A stretch of 64,000 nucleotides of DNA, from the NCBI GenBank assembly GCA_028284705.1, contig JANQRE010000050.1, positions 1 through 64,000 of the forward strand. The letters are read 5' to 3'. The translations under genes and the position numbers were made by a program. Below are positions 38,007-47,149 of this stretch, one piece after another. The DNA comes from Paracoccaceae bacterium. Its GTDB lineage: Bacteria; Pseudomonadota; Alphaproteobacteria; Rhodobacterales; Rhodobacteraceae. The notes below the pieces were generated by a model that had not been told where the DNA came from, searched no databases, and worked only from the letters and a program-made list of their open reading frames with translations. The number at the start of each line of letters is the position of its first letter. The first letter of the stretch is position 1.

Positions 38007-38053
38007 GGAAGGCTCCTTGTTCGGGCGTTACCCTAGTGGACGAGGCCAAGGCT

Positions 38054-39304
38054 TCAAGTGCGCGCGAAGCCACGTCCAAGGGATTTCCAACCCCAGGCGA
38101 CAAGCACCGTGATGCCGATGGTGCCGATGATGAACGGAACGGTGAGCGCGGTGCTGCGGTGGAGGTAATTTTCGGCGATCTGCACCGAGAGACCCGACAG
38201 CGCGAGGCCGATGGGGATCATGCCCCAGGCGAGCATGCGGTAGATCGAATTGACCCGACCGAGGATTGCATCGGGTATGAAGCGCTGACGATAGGCGACA
38301 GAGACGGTGTTCCAGACGACGCCCCAGAATTCGAAGAACATCAGGACGACCGCAAGGACATAAGCGTTCGGCGCGAGCAGGATACCGAGGAAGGATATCG
38401 GCGACATGGCCAGCGAGATTTGTGCCGTACGTCCGGGGCCGAGGCGGCGCACGATATGTTCGCCCGCGAACCCGCCGATGATACCGCCCACGGCACCTGC
38501 GGAAAGCATCAGGCCGAAGGCGGCAGCGCCGAGTTTGAGGTTCTCCTGCACATGCAGGATCAGGCCGATCTCGACCATATGGGCAAAGAGGTTCCAGAAC
38601 CCGGTGATGATGGCGAGGAGCCGCAGCAGCGGCGCGCCGCGCAGAAAAGTGATCCCTTCGACGACCTCCGCCTTCCAGTCTCGGGTTTCACGTTTGGCGG
38701 GCGCGAACTGGCCTTTCAGGGCGGAGACGAGGAAGACCGCGCAGAGGAACGCGGCGGCGTTGAGCGCAAAGGGAAACCAGACGAAGGCGGCGATGAGAAA
38801 GGCACCGAGGGCGGGGCCGATGAGACGTTCGCCGACAAGCTCGACGCTCCAGAGCCTGCCATTGGCGCGTTCCAGTTCATGATCCTCGACGAGCGCGGGC
38901 ATCATGGTTTGCGCGGCATTGTCGCGAAAGACCTCTGCCGCACCGACCACCATGGCGAGCACGAAGACGGCGGTGAAAAGGCCGGGCTGGGCGAGGCCGT
39001 CTTGCGGTGCGGGGTGCAGCGGGATAGTCGCTAGCAGTGTTGCGACCCCGAAAAATGCCGCACCCCGGATCACATCCATGGTGACGATGAGGCGGCGGCG
39101 ATCCACGCGGTCGGTCACTACGCCAGCGGGAATTGCGAGGAGAAACCAGGGCAGACGCAGGGCGACCGGCATCAGCGCGATGAGAAACGCGTCGCGGGTC
39201 ATGAGCGAGGCGAGCCAGGCCCAAACGACCACGGCGACACCATCGGCGAGGTTGGTGAACCCGCTGGCAGCGATGAAGCGTCTTAAAGGTGTGAATGTAG
39301 GCAT
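38054..39304 (-). CDS. MFS transporter
   Basis: A 416-residue membrane protein with about twelve hydrophobic segments and the MFS motif between helices 2 and 3 (AGVVTDRVDRRRLIVTMD). The overall pattern fits the MFS_3 group of exporters related to enterobactin and macrolide pumps; the substrate is unknown. Its Shine-Dalgarno GAGG is buried in a perfect hairpin (39308-39326) seven bases from the ATG, which suggests control at translation or by an operator. The M3 peptidase gene lies 47 bases upstream in coordinate terms and is transcribed after it on the same strand. Confidence 0.87.
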   Translation of the reverse strand: MPTFTPLRRFIAASGFTNLADGVAVVVWAWLASLMTRDAFLIALMPVALRLPWFLLAIPAGVVTDRVDRRRLIVTMDVIRGAAFFGVATLLATIPLHPAPQDGLAQPGLFTAVFVLAMVVGAAEVFRDNAAQTMMPALVEDHELERANGRLWSVELVGERLIGPALGAFLIAAFVWFPFALNAAAFLCAVFLVSALKGQFAPAKRETRDWKAEVVEGITFLRGAPLLRLLAIITGFWNLFAHMVEIGLILHVQENLKLGAAAFGLMLSAGAVGGIIGGFAGEHIVRRLGPGRTAQISLAMSPISFLGILLAPNAYVLAVVLMFFEFWGVVWNTVSVAYRQRFIPDAILGRVNSIYRMLAWGMIPIGLALSGLSVQIAENYLHRSTALTVPFIIGTIGITVLVAWGWKSLGRGFART

Positions 39305-39307
39305 AAA

Positions 39308-39326
39308 TGGACCTCAGAGAGGTCCA
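39308..39326 (-). promoter_or_regulatory. Hairpin or operator masking the MFS Shine-Dalgarno
   Basis: Read on the - strand, TGGACCTCTCTGAGGTCCA is a perfect 8-base-pair hairpin with a three-base loop, ending three bases before the MFS start codon. The only ribosome-binding sequence, GAGG, is in the 3' arm. It can be an RNA switch that hides the site or a DNA palindrome for a repressor. Confidence 0.55.
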
Positions 39327-39353
39327 CTATGACGTGGGGAGGGCCGGTTGCAA

Positions 39354-39635
39354 TCAGCCTTTTTTCGGGGCGGATTTTTTGGCGGCGGGTTTCTTCTTGG
39401 CGCCTTCCAGCGCGTCGATCCGGGCCTTCAGCGCTTCGTTTTCCTCGCGGGCTTTGACGGCCATCGCGCGCACCGCTTCGAACTCGTCGCGGGTGACGAA
39501 ATCGCGATCCGCAAGCCAACGATCCATCACGCCTTTCATTGCGTTCTCGGCTTCGGTCTTGGCCCCTTGCGCCACGCCCATGGCGTTGGTCATGAGCTGA
39601 GACATATCGTCGAAGAATTTGTTGCGGGTCTGCAT
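39354..39635 (-). CDS. ubiK: Ubiquinone biosynthesis accessory factor UbiK
   Basis: A 93-residue protein of the UbiK/BMFP family (YqiC), which supports ubiquinone synthesis under air and can associate with membranes. It shows [20 protein letters not shown], the conserved [20 protein letters not shown], and the C-terminal coiled coil [14 protein letters not shown]. The lysine/alanine tail is typical for alphaproteobacterial members. It is divergent from lgt, which starts 95 bases away. Confidence 0.88.
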   Translation of the reverse strand: MQTRNKFFDDMSQLMTNAMGVAQGAKTEAENAMKGVMDRWLADRDFVTRDEFEAVRAMAVKAREENEALKARIDALEGAKKKPAAKKSAPKKG

Positions 39636-39730
39636 GGTCGATCCTTATGTCCGGTCCCCTCACCTATATGGGAACGGATCGCTCGATCTCAAGGTTGACT
39701 TCGTCGCAGGGCGGGCGCACACCGCATCCC

Positions 39731-40621
39731 ATGTTGAGCGCAGCCATCGAGTTTCCGAACCTCTCGCCGGAGATTTTCACCATTGAAATCGGCGGGTTTG
39801 CCTTCGCGCTGCGCTGGTATGCAATGGCCTATATCGTCGGCATTCTGGTGGCCTGGCGTTTGGCGGTGAATATGGTGCGTAAACCCGCCCTTTGGGCTGG
39901 TGAGCCGCCGATGGAAGGTGAGCAGCCGGAGGATCTTCTGACCTGGATCATTCTGGGCGTTGTCCTCGGTGGGCGGCTTGGGTTTGTGCTGTTTTATCAA
40001 CCTGCCTACTACCTCGCCAATCCGCTGGAAATCCTGATGGTCTGGCAGGGCGGCATGTCCTTCCATGGTGGCGCACTGGGCGTGCTGATTGCGGGATATG
40101 TCTGGTGCTGGCGCAATGGTGTCGATTGGCGCTCGGCTGGCGACGTGATTGTCGTTGGCACGCCGGTGGGTCTGTTTCTGGGCCGTCTTGCGAATTTCAT
40201 CAATGCCGAGCTTTGGGGGCGTCCGACTGATCTGCCCTGGGGCGTGATTTTCCCCGGCGATGCGGCGCAGAATTGCCCCGGTGTCGAGGGGCTCTGTGCG
40301 CGGCATCCGAGCCAGCTTTATGAGGCGGTTCTGGAGGGGCTGATCCTTGGCGCGGTCCTACTGGTGCTGGCCTATCGCAAGGGCTGGTTGAAGACGCCGG
40401 GGGCGCTGATCGGGATGTTTCTGGCGGGTTACGGTGTCGGTCGCTTCATTGTCGAGTTCGTGCGCCAGCCCGATGCCCAGTTCGTCTCGCCCGGCAACCC
40501 GCTGGGGCTGGCGTGGCATATCGATGGCTGGGGTCTGACCATGGGGCAACTTCTGTCGGTGCCGATGATCGCGGTTGGTGTCCTGATGATCATGGTGGCG
40601 CGACGACGCGCGGTGGCATGA
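39731..40621 (+). CDS. lgt: Prolipoprotein diacylglyceryl transferase
   Basis: Lgt attaches diacylglycerol to the lipobox cysteine of prelipoproteins in the inner membrane. The 296-residue protein has about seven membrane segments and the family signatures: [13 protein letters not shown], the Lgt signature [20 protein letters not shown], and a late [10 protein letters not shown] with the catalytic-type histidine and FVRQPD. The ATG at 39731 begins [10 protein letters not shown] as in relatives. Its stop overlaps the next start (ATGA). Confidence 0.96.
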   Translation: MLSAAIEFPNLSPEIFTIEIGGFAFALRWYAMAYIVGILVAWRLAVNMVRKPALWAGEPPMEGEQPEDLLTWIILGVVLGGRLGFVLFYQPAYYLANPLEILMVWQGGMSFHGGALGVLIAGYVWCWRNGVDWRSAGDVIVVGTPVGLFLGRLANFINAELWGRPTDLPWGVIFPGDAAQNCPGVEGLCARHPSQLYEAVLEGLILGAVLLVLAYRKGWLKTPGALIGMFLAGYGVGRFIVEFVRQPDAQFVSPGNPLGLAWHIDGWGLTMGQLLSVPMIAVGVLMIMVARRRAVA

Positions 40622-41670
40622 CGTCGCTGAAAGACCAGCTTATCGCTCAGATCACGGCGCAGGGGCCGATTTCGCTCGCTGAATATATGCAGGTGTGCCT
40701 GTTTCACCCGTCCCTTGGCTATTACGCGACCCGCGATCCGCTGGGTGTGGAGGGCGATTTCACCACCGCGCCCGAGATCAGTCAGATGTTTGGGGAACTG
40801 CTGGGCCTCTGTCTGGCGCAAACCTGGTTGGATCAGGGGCGACCCGACGGTGCCGTCTTTGCAGAGCTTGGACCGGGTCGTGGCACGTTGATGCGGGATG
40901 CGCTGCGTGCGGCGGGTTCGGTTGTGGGAGATATCCCGGTGCATCTGGTCGAGGCGAGCCCCGCCTTGCGGAAGGTGCAGGCGGAGACATTGGGCGCGGC
41001 CGAGGTGACCTGGCACGATCATGCGGCTCAGTTGCCGGAGGTGCCGCTATTCCTCATCGCCAACGAATTCTTCGACGCACTGCCAATCCGGCAATTCCGG
41101 CGGGGGGAGACCGGGTGGTTCGAGCGGCAGGTTGGGGCCGGTGAGGGCAGGTTGCATCTCGGTGAAGCACCGGAGACCGGGTTTGAGGCCTTGGCGCATC
41201 GGCTGGGCGATACCGAGCCGGGGCAGGTTGTGGAGCTTCGTGCCTCCGCCGGACCGATCATCGAGGCGCTGTCAGAGAAGATCGCGCGTTGCGGCGGGGC
41301 GGCGATCCTCATCGATTATGGCGACTGGCGCTCGCGGGGCGACACGTTCCAAGCGGTGAAAGGTCATGAACCGGTTGATCCGTTCGGCGAACCCGGGAAT
41401 GCGGACCTCACGGCGCATGTGGATTTCGAGGCGCTGGCGGCAGCATCTTCCTGCGCAACCGCCGGGATGACCCCGCAAGGCGTCTTTCTGGAGCGGCTCG
41501 GCATCACCGCGCGGGCAAATGCTCTTGCGCAAGGTCTCACCGGTGACGCGCTTCAGGCGCATATTGCGGCACATCGGCGCTTGACCCACCCCGATGCGAT
41601 GGGACACCTTTTCAAGGCAATTGCGCTCTATCCAGAGGCTGCCCCTCCACCACCGGGATTTGATGAGTGA
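40618..41670 (+). CDS. MidA/NDUFAF7-type SAM-dependent methyltransferase
   Basis: A 350-residue class I methyltransferase of the family that includes mitochondrial NDUFAF7 (MidA), which methylates an arginine of the NDUFS2 subunit of complex I. The family pattern is clear: [36 protein letters not shown], and the SAM-binding [16 protein letters not shown]. In bacteria the substrate is not established. It is coupled to lgt upstream and pgeF downstream by four-base overlaps. Confidence 0.9.
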   Translation: MTSLKDQLIAQITAQGPISLAEYMQVCLFHPSLGYYATRDPLGVEGDFTTAPEISQMFGELLGLCLAQTWLDQGRPDGAVFAELGPGRGTLMRDALRAAGSVVGDIPVHLVEASPALRKVQAETLGAAEVTWHDHAAQLPEVPLFLIANEFFDALPIRQFRRGETGWFERQVGAGEGRLHLGEAPETGFEALAHRLGDTEPGQVVELRASAGPIIEALSEKIARCGGAAILIDYGDWRSRGDTFQAVKGHEPVDPFGEPGNADLTAHVDFEALAAASSCATAGMTPQGVFLERLGITARANALAQGLTGDALQAHIAAHRRLTHPDAMGHLFKAIALYPEAAPPPPGFDE

Positions 41671-42419
41671 CGCTGGAAATCCTCACCTCCGACGCTTTGG
41701 GTGACATTCGCCATGGGTTTTTCACCCGGCGCGGCGGAGCGTCTTCGGGCGTATTCGAGGGCTTGAACTGCGGGCTTGGCTCCAGCGATCAGCGTGAGAT
41801 TGTCGAGACCAATCGCGCGCGTGTGGCGGAGGCGATGGAGGTTGTACCTGATCATCTGGTGACCATCTATCAGCACCATTCGGCGGATGTGCTAACGCTG
41901 AGCGACCCGCCGCGGGACAACCCGAAGGCCGATGCGATGGTAACCAAGACCCCAGGGCTTGCGCTGGGCGTGCTCACTGCGGATTGCCAGCCGATCCTGT
42001 TTGCCGACCGCGATGCTGGCGTGATTGCCGCGGCGCATGCGGGTTGGGGCGGGGCCATCGCGGGGATTTTGGAGAACACCGTTGAGGCGATGGTGGTCGC
42101 GGGGGCAACCCGGGAGAACATTCAGGCGGTCATCGGACCCTGCATCAGCCAGGCCAATTATGAAGTGGGTCCGGAGTTCTTTGACCGTTTCATGGATGAA
42201 GACCCGGAGAGCGCGCGGTTCTTTGCCAATGGTCAGGGGGATCGGCTGCAGTTCGATCTGCCGGGCTTCGGGCTGCATCGCTTGCGCGCCGCAGGGGTCG
42301 AGGCCGAGTGGACGCGGCATTGTACCTATGCCGATCCGGACCGGTTTTATTCCTATCGGCGCTCGGTTCATAACAAAGACCCCGATTACGGGCGTCTGAT
42401 CGCGACAATCCGGCTCTGA
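41667..42419 (+). CDS. pgeF: Peptidoglycan editing factor PgeF (laccase domain)
   Basis: PgeF (YfiH) removes wrongly built UDP-MurNAc-L-Ser precursors; the family also shows purine nucleoside phosphorylase or polyphenol oxidase activity in some cases. The 250-residue protein has QHHSADV, LTADCQPILFAD with its metal-ligand cysteine, the AAHAGWGGAIAG histidine segment, and GPCISQANYEVGPEF. The usual HAGWRG is HAGWGG here. The GTG start at 41667 overlaps the stop of the methyltransferase gene. Confidence 0.9.
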   Translation: MTLEILTSDALGDIRHGFFTRRGGASSGVFEGLNCGLGSSDQREIVETNRARVAEAMEVVPDHLVTIYQHHSADVLTLSDPPRDNPKADAMVTKTPGLALGVLTADCQPILFADRDAGVIAAAHAGWGGAIAGILENTVEAMVVAGATRENIQAVIGPCISQANYEVGPEFFDRFMDEDPESARFFANGQGDRLQFDLPGFGLHRLRAAGVEAEWTRHCTYADPDRFYSYRRSVHNKDPDYGRLIATIRL

Positions 42420-42704
42420 TTCACTCCGCTGTTTCGCGATCTGTGACAATGGCGGGGCAACCCGCGCCTGATTGCTGCCCGAATTGAGGCAGCACCCCCC
42501 TCAAAACATGGGAAAATGCACCGTTTCAGCCGCCTTATTCGAGCGTGACATTTTTCAGAAAATTTTTCGCAAAGTCATTCTGATGCCCGATTGGCGGGCG
42601 ATACCTATTCCTGCCTCAACGCGGGGCACGAATTTTGCCGCGACCCGGGAAACGCAAGCGACTGAAGGCTGCAGGGCCGGCACTTGATTGGTGGAGTGAA
42701 CGTG

Positions 42705-42845
42705 ATGAAGAAGAACAACCGCTGGATGAAATGGGTTCTGGCCGAAAGCGCGAAGACGGATGTGGCGATGCCATGGACGCGTGTCGCCAAGGTCGAACGC
42801 AAGACCCGCCGTTCCGTCACGCTTCCGCGCGCCAAAACAGCTTGA
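42705..42845 (+). CDS. Small basic protein (46 aa)
   Basis: A 46-residue, lysine/arginine-rich protein starting MKKNNRWMKWVLAESAKTDV and continuing with AMPWTR and several basic residues. GGAG lies eight bases before the ATG, and a strong terminator begins about 45 bases after the stop, so this is a compact independent transcription unit. It recalls short conserved alphaproteobacterial proteins, but I cannot name a family or function. It is easily missed because of its size. Confidence 0.65.
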   Translation: MKKNNRWMKWVLAESAKTDVAMPWTRVAKVERKTRRSVTLPRAKTA

Positions 42846-42891
42846 TCCCGGCCCCTCCTCTCTGGGCTTGATGGATCATTTGGCAGAGGGG

Positions 42892-42922
42892 CCACCGCAT
42901 CCCCCGCGGTGGGCCTTTTTTA
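42892..42922 (+). terminator. Rho-independent terminator after the 46-aa gene
   Basis: CCACCGC (42892-42898) and GCGGTGG (42906-42912) form a seven-base-pair stem with a seven-base loop, followed by GCC and a run of T. It ends where the convergent TPR-sulfotransferase gene stops. A second GCCCCTC/GAGGGGC pairing lies just upstream. Confidence 0.75.
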
Positions 42923-44584
42923 TTCCGGGAGTGTTCCGCCGAGTTCGAGATAACGGTCGATGAACGGTTTCATATCGGCCTCATAACGTTTCCACGCTCC
43001 GACAGAGGAGGAGTAGAGAGGGCGGCGCACCTGCTCGGACGACAGCGTATCGACGCGCCGCTTGTTTTGATGAAAGTTGAGACAGGCATCCTGCCATTCA
43101 AGCCCAGCGTAAGAGACAAGTTGACGCGCAACGGGCTCAAGGTCCTCGACCAAGTCCTCATAGCGAATTTCCATGAAACTTTCTGGCCTGTGTTCGCGCC
43201 AAAAGGCGATTTGATCCTCGGCCAGACGGATGAACGTGCCGATGTCGCCTAGATCATTGGAGTATCGATGCTTGCCCTCTTCAAAGTGGTTTTTGAAGAT
43301 CGATAACGCATTGTCGCGCGGGTCACGGCGCACAAGGATGATCCGGCAGTCAGGCAGCGCAGTGGCAATGAGACCAAGAAGTGTAAAGGTCGTGATCGAT
43401 TTATCCGTCACCACAGGGGCGTCAGGAAATCGGACCTCCAGATCGCTGCGATAGGCCTCTCCCGCTTGCCTCAGACTCGCCAGACGTTCTTCGAAAGGCG
43501 CGTCTTTGAGATCCAGAGTTTGCGTCATATGCGGACCAAGAAGGCCGAGTTCGCCACCCCCCACCACGTCGGTATGTGAGGATATGATCTGTTCCACCAG
43601 CGTCGTGCCCGAGCGTGGCAGCCCGGTGACAAAAACCGCTCTGGGCTTTTTTTCAAATGAGCCCACATCATCGCGCATGTCCTGATGAAGTTGGCGGATC
43701 GTCTCGATCGAAGCGCGCTCGATATTTGCATCGAAGGGGAAACGGCTTTTGATACTACCAGTTGCCATTCTGAGGTATTCGAACACCTGGTCGTGCTGGC
43801 CTGTATCTTCCATCGCTTTAGCAAGCGCATGGCCAAGATGACCAAGCGAACGATCAGACTTCGATTTTCGCCTCAACAAACGCTTCATATCCGCAATTAT
43901 CGGATCATCGGGGGCAACTTTGGCGATCGACGTATAGGTCTTGTAATGTGCGCCTTCCTGTGGAGCAGCAGTGATCGCGCGTTCGATTGTTTCAATCGCG
44001 GCGTCAGTTTCGCCAGTACTGCGAAGCAGTTCTGCCTTCTTCGACAAGGCGAGATCGTCGTTTGTATCCAGATCTATTGCGGCATCAAACTCGGCGAGTG
44101 CCATATCCGTTTCTCCGCGCTTGGCCAGAAGCTCGCCGAGCCGGATATGAGCGCGCGGGATCTTGATACCGGCGTTGATCGCCTCGCGGAAAAGGGCTGC
44201 GCTCCGCTTCGGATCGTCCGCACTGGCGAGCGCCTGGAAATAGGTCAGATTGGGTCCAAGCCCTTTGATCCCATCGGCCCGTTTCAAGAGTGCTTTCAGA
44301 TTTTCTAGTCGCGGATGGAGTGACGCCAGTCGGAGGTATTCGAGCCAAATCGCAGGCTCTAGAGGTTTCAACTTTAAGGCTTGCTCAAATGCCGCCGCCG
44401 CCTCTGCTGCCCGGCCTTGCCGGGTCAAAATCACGCCAAGGTTGAAATGCACTTCCGCCAGTTGCGGGCGTGCCTTGAGAATACGTTGATAGCCCTTGAC
44501 AGCATCAGCAAATTGCCCGGCCTCCTGCGCCGCACGTGCACGTGCGAAGGTCTTTTTGATCTGATTGGGCGTCATTGTGGCCAT
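42920..44584 (-). CDS. TPR-domain sulfotransferase
   Basis: A 554-residue protein. Residues 1-250 contain tetratricopeptide repeats (for example AAQEAGQFADAVKGYQRILK and LGVILTRQGRAAEAAAAFEQ). Residues about 300-540 form a sulfotransferase domain with the PAPS 5'-phosphosulfate loop VTGLPRSGTTLVEQIISSH and the 3'-phosphate motif RIILVRRDPRDNALSIFKNH. The enzyme would transfer sulfate from PAPS to an unidentified protein, lipid or polysaccharide. A second sulfotransferase-like gene precedes it by 32 bases on the same strand. Confidence 0.9.
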   Translation of the reverse strand: MATMTPNQIKKTFARARAAQEAGQFADAVKGYQRILKARPQLAEVHFNLGVILTRQGRAAEAAAAFEQALKLKPLEPAIWLEYLRLASLHPRLENLKALLKRADGIKGLGPNLTYFQALASADDPKRSAALFREAINAGIKIPRAHIRLGELLAKRGETDMALAEFDAAIDLDTNDDLALSKKAELLRSTGETDAAIETIERAITAAPQEGAHYKTYTSIAKVAPDDPIIADMKRLLRRKSKSDRSLGHLGHALAKAMEDTGQHDQVFEYLRMATGSIKSRFPFDANIERASIETIRQLHQDMRDDVGSFEKKPRAVFVTGLPRSGTTLVEQIISSHTDVVGGGELGLLGPHMTQTLDLKDAPFEERLASLRQAGEAYRSDLEVRFPDAPVVTDKSITTFTLLGLIATALPDCRIILVRRDPRDNALSIFKNHFEEGKHRYSNDLGDIGTFIRLAEDQIAFWREHRPESFMEIRYEDLVEDLEPVARQLVSYAGLEWQDACLNFHQNKRRVDTLSSEQVRRPLYSSSVGAWKRYEADMKPFIDRYLELGGTLPE

Positions 44585-44616
44585 GACGCCTCTCTATACA
44601 GAAGCGGCCCGCGCCG

Positions 44617-45402
44617 TCACCCCGTTTCGGCCAGCAGCATCGTGGCCTCGGTGCGCGGGGTGCGCCGCCAGACAGGGATATGAGCATCGAGATCGCGGCG
44701 TTTGCGGGCCGGGCCCTCGACAGAAACCACGCGTCGTTGACCTCGCAAGGCCTTCGGCAATTCTTCGGGCATCGTATCGAGGCCGCGCACGTCATGTTCG
44801 AATTCGGGCTCGCGCAGGAACCGGTAGAGCACATCGAGTACCCGGATCGGATCGGAGAGAAACCGCGCATGATCTATCAGCAGGACACGTTCCGCATCCG
44901 GGCCGTTCAGCGCCATGTGGATATGGGCGAGCGGCCCGCCGATGGGGCCGTCATCAGCCATGAGTTCCGCAGGCGTCAGCGCATTGCCACTGTCACTGGC
45001 CATCTCTGCGGCGACGGTGACCGGATCGCGCACCATGAAAATGAAGCGGGAGAGCGGGAAGAGGTTCGAGAGCTGACCGACGCGCGCCATCCAGTCGGTG
45101 TTGTTGTCAAAGACCACGGAATCGAGCGGGCGCTTGTGATGCACGGATTCCAGGACGTTGCGCAGCAAAGCGGCGCGGCAATCGGGCTCCAGCCCGTGCA
45201 TTGCGGAGGAGGCGGTGTCGAACAGGTCCAGCATTTCGCTGAAAATCCGCTGCGCAGGGGTATCCGTGCGCGCGACAAAGCGGGGGTTCTGCGCCAGCAC
45301 CATCGCAAGGCGATCGGCGCCTGCTGTCGGCATGCCCGCGATGAAATGAAATCGCGTCACACCCATGACTCGGAGGATTTTCTCTCCGCTCAAGAGTTCC
45401 AT
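44617..45402 (-). CDS. Divergent sulfotransferase family protein
   Basis: A 261-residue sulfotransferase-fold protein. The N-terminal loop reads FHFIAGMPTAGADRLAMVLA, where a normal 5'-phosphosulfate loop would be PRSGTT, so an arginine and the GTT are missing. The 3'-phosphate region is better kept: SRFIFMVRDPVTVAAEMAS. It may have lost activity or use another donor. The start at 45402 is assumed; the frame opens to 45438. It is in the same orientation as the TPR-sulfotransferase and probably co-transcribed. Confidence 0.7.
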   Translation of the reverse strand: MELLSGEKILRVMGVTRFHFIAGMPTAGADRLAMVLAQNPRFVARTDTPAQRIFSEMLDLFDTASSAMHGLEPDCRAALLRNVLESVHHKRPLDSVVFDNNTDWMARVGQLSNLFPLSRFIFMVRDPVTVAAEMASDSGNALTPAELMADDGPIGGPLAHIHMALNGPDAERVLLIDHARFLSDPIRVLDVLYRFLREPEFEHDVRGLDTMPEELPKALRGQRRVVSVEGPARKRRDLDAHIPVWRRTPRTEATMLLAETG

Positions 45403-45678
45403 TACCCGCCTCGATGTTCTTGTTCTTTTGCCCGTCACTTTGCCAGAGCGATTCGCGTCTGTCTATTCGAGCCACGGTCAGAATTGTGGCAGCGTCGCCT
45501 AAATGACGCGAAACAATTGCGAAATCACTAATCGATTGACCACAAACGGAAAACGATTGCCCCCATTTCTTTGACTTTGAGGCCGGAAGACGTCGATTGT
45601 TGGCGCAAGTTCAGTGACCGCTTGTTTGGGATCGTGGGGACCTCTGCAGTCAAGCTTTCGACCGAAGGGAAGAGACGC

Positions 45679-46476
45679 ATGACATACCCCATGGATGCCC
45701 AGCAGCATCGATCCCAGAGCGGTGATCTCATTTCCAAGTCGCGTGTGACGCGTGTGCCTCAACGGGGACCTCTGCCCCGGACACGCAATCTTTCGCGCCC
45801 GTATAACGTCGCCTGGCTCACCTCCGCCGGGGATGTTGCGTATGACACGATTGTGGCCCCCTCTGTTCCGGTGATCGAAAGCGCCTGCGCCAATCTGGCG
45901 CGCGGGGCGCTGGTATCGACCACGGATGGGCCGGTCGCTGTCGAAGATCTTGTTCCTGGTATGGATGTTTTGACCTCCGAGTATGGTCCTCTGCCTCTGA
46001 AATGGGTCGGCTCTTACGAGATGTCGCCCCGGGACGCCCAAACCTCTGATCGTGGGCGTTTGTTTCGTGTGACTGCCGACAGTTTCGGTCTTGGGAAACC
46101 TGCCCAGGACCTGCTGCTTGCGCCGCGCGCCCATATCCTCATGCGCCACGCTGCCTGTCAGGCGCTGTTTGGCGTGGATCAGGCCTTCGGGCCGATCCGC
46201 GCCTTTGAGGATGGCACCAGCGTGATTTCCGTGACCCCGATGTCGGCTGTGACGGTCTTCAACCTGGCCTTTGACAATCAGGCGACGATCCTCGCCAATG
46301 GTGTGGAACTGGAGAGCTTCCATCCCGGCCCGCATGCGGAGACGCTTCTGGATGACGAGATGCTCTATTCGCTGCTGCGTCTCTTCCCGCATGTACGCAC
46401 TCTGGATGCGTTCGGCCCGCAGATGATCGACCGGCTGACAAGTTTCGAAGTGCGCACGCTGCGCGGCGAGGGCTGA
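45679..46476 (+). CDS. Hint-domain protein
   Basis: A 265-residue protein whose residues about 68-215 form a Hint domain of the type attached to secreted hemolysin-like and self-processing proteins (ARGALVSTTDGPVAVEDLVP, GMDVLTSEYGPLPLKWVGS, APRAHILMRH, VFNLAFDNQATILANGVELE). The residue aligned with the catalytic first cysteine appears to be Asn72, with a cysteine at 70, so autoprocessing is doubtful. No signal peptide is visible. The ATG at 45679 has GAAGGGAAGAG upstream. Confidence 0.75.
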   Translation: MTYPMDAQQHRSQSGDLISKSRVTRVPQRGPLPRTRNLSRPYNVAWLTSAGDVAYDTIVAPSVPVIESACANLARGALVSTTDGPVAVEDLVPGMDVLTSEYGPLPLKWVGSYEMSPRDAQTSDRGRLFRVTADSFGLGKPAQDLLLAPRAHILMRHAACQALFGVDQAFGPIRAFEDGTSVISVTPMSAVTVFNLAFDNQATILANGVELESFHPGPHAETLLDDEMLYSLLRLFPHVRTLDAFGPQMIDRLTSFEVRTLRGEG

Positions 46477-46478
46477 GC

Positions 46479-47066
46479 CTAGCGTTTCACCAGTGCCGAT
46501 TGTGCAAGCTGCGTCACCATCGTGATGTAGCTGTCTTGCGACCAACCGCACTCCTGTCTGAGCAGTTCCCAATTTCGCACCGAGAGTAGCGTCCAGAGAA
46601 GATCGGTCGCGTCCTTCTCGGCGATGTCGGGGTTCAGTGTGCCGTCCTTGGCCAAGGCGCCTACGGCTGCGGCACAGCCCTCCCGCATGGCGGCCATGCG
46701 ATCTGCCCAGGCACCCCGCGCTTCCTCATCGCTGTCTTGCATTGCCATCAGCGCCTTTGCGACGCCGTAAATCTTCGGGATGTAATTGCCCCAGACATCG
46801 ATCCAGACGGCCAGCCGTTCCTGACCCGTCTTTGCCGCGCGGGTCGGGGCAAGGCGGGCCTGCACGTCATAAACCTCATCGAGATATTTCGTCGTGGCGA
46901 TCAGCAATTCCGCCCGGTTCGGGAAATGCAGATAGAGTGCCTGCCGGCTGATCTGCGCAGCTTTTGCGATGTCGGACATGCGCACGGCGCTGCCCTCTCC
47001 GCTCTCCAGCAATTTCCAGGTGGCTTTCAGGATGCGATCTCGGGTTGGATTCTTTGCGCTTGACAT
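46479..47066 (-). CDS. TetR family transcriptional regulator
   Basis: A 195-residue TetR repressor. The N-terminal helix-turn-helix is typical (RILKATWKLLESGEGSAVRM, then SDIAKAAQISRQALYLHFPN, residues 11-50), with a ligand-binding C-terminal domain. It is divergent from a NAD(P)-binding oxidoreductase operon. Three palindromes of the form TTGACAC-N-GTGTCAA lie between, one of them over its own start codon, so it probably controls itself and that operon. Confidence 0.94.
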   Translation of the reverse strand: MSSAKNPTRDRILKATWKLLESGEGSAVRMSDIAKAAQISRQALYLHFPNRAELLIATTKYLDEVYDVQARLAPTRAAKTGQERLAVWIDVWGNYIPKIYGVAKALMAMQDSDEEARGAWADRMAAMREGCAAAVGALAKDGTLNPDIAEKDATDLLWTLLSVRNWELLRQECGWSQDSYITMVTQLAQSALVKR

Positions 47067-47116
47067 GATGTCAATTTGCCGATTATTGACACGGTGTCAA
47101 CTTTACACGGTGTCAA
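47060..47116. promoter_or_regulatory. Three TetR operator-like palindromes
   Basis: TTGACATGATGTCAA (47060-47074) and TTGACACGGTGTCAA (47086-47100) are perfect seven-base arms around one central base; TTTACACGGTGTCAA (47102-47116) has one mismatch. Centres are 26 and 16 bases apart. The first covers the start codon of the TetR gene and the other two lie about 34-64 bases before the divergent gene, a layout expected for repression of both directions. Confidence 0.8.
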
Positions 47117-47149
47117 GTGACGCCGAGAAACCCTGAAAGGAGTATCAAA

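Noticed and set aside
42472-42687. A 71-codon frame in the gap between pgeF and the 46-aa gene
   Set aside because: No ribosome binding site, no recognisable motif and poor codon composition; the gap is more likely promoter and leader sequence.
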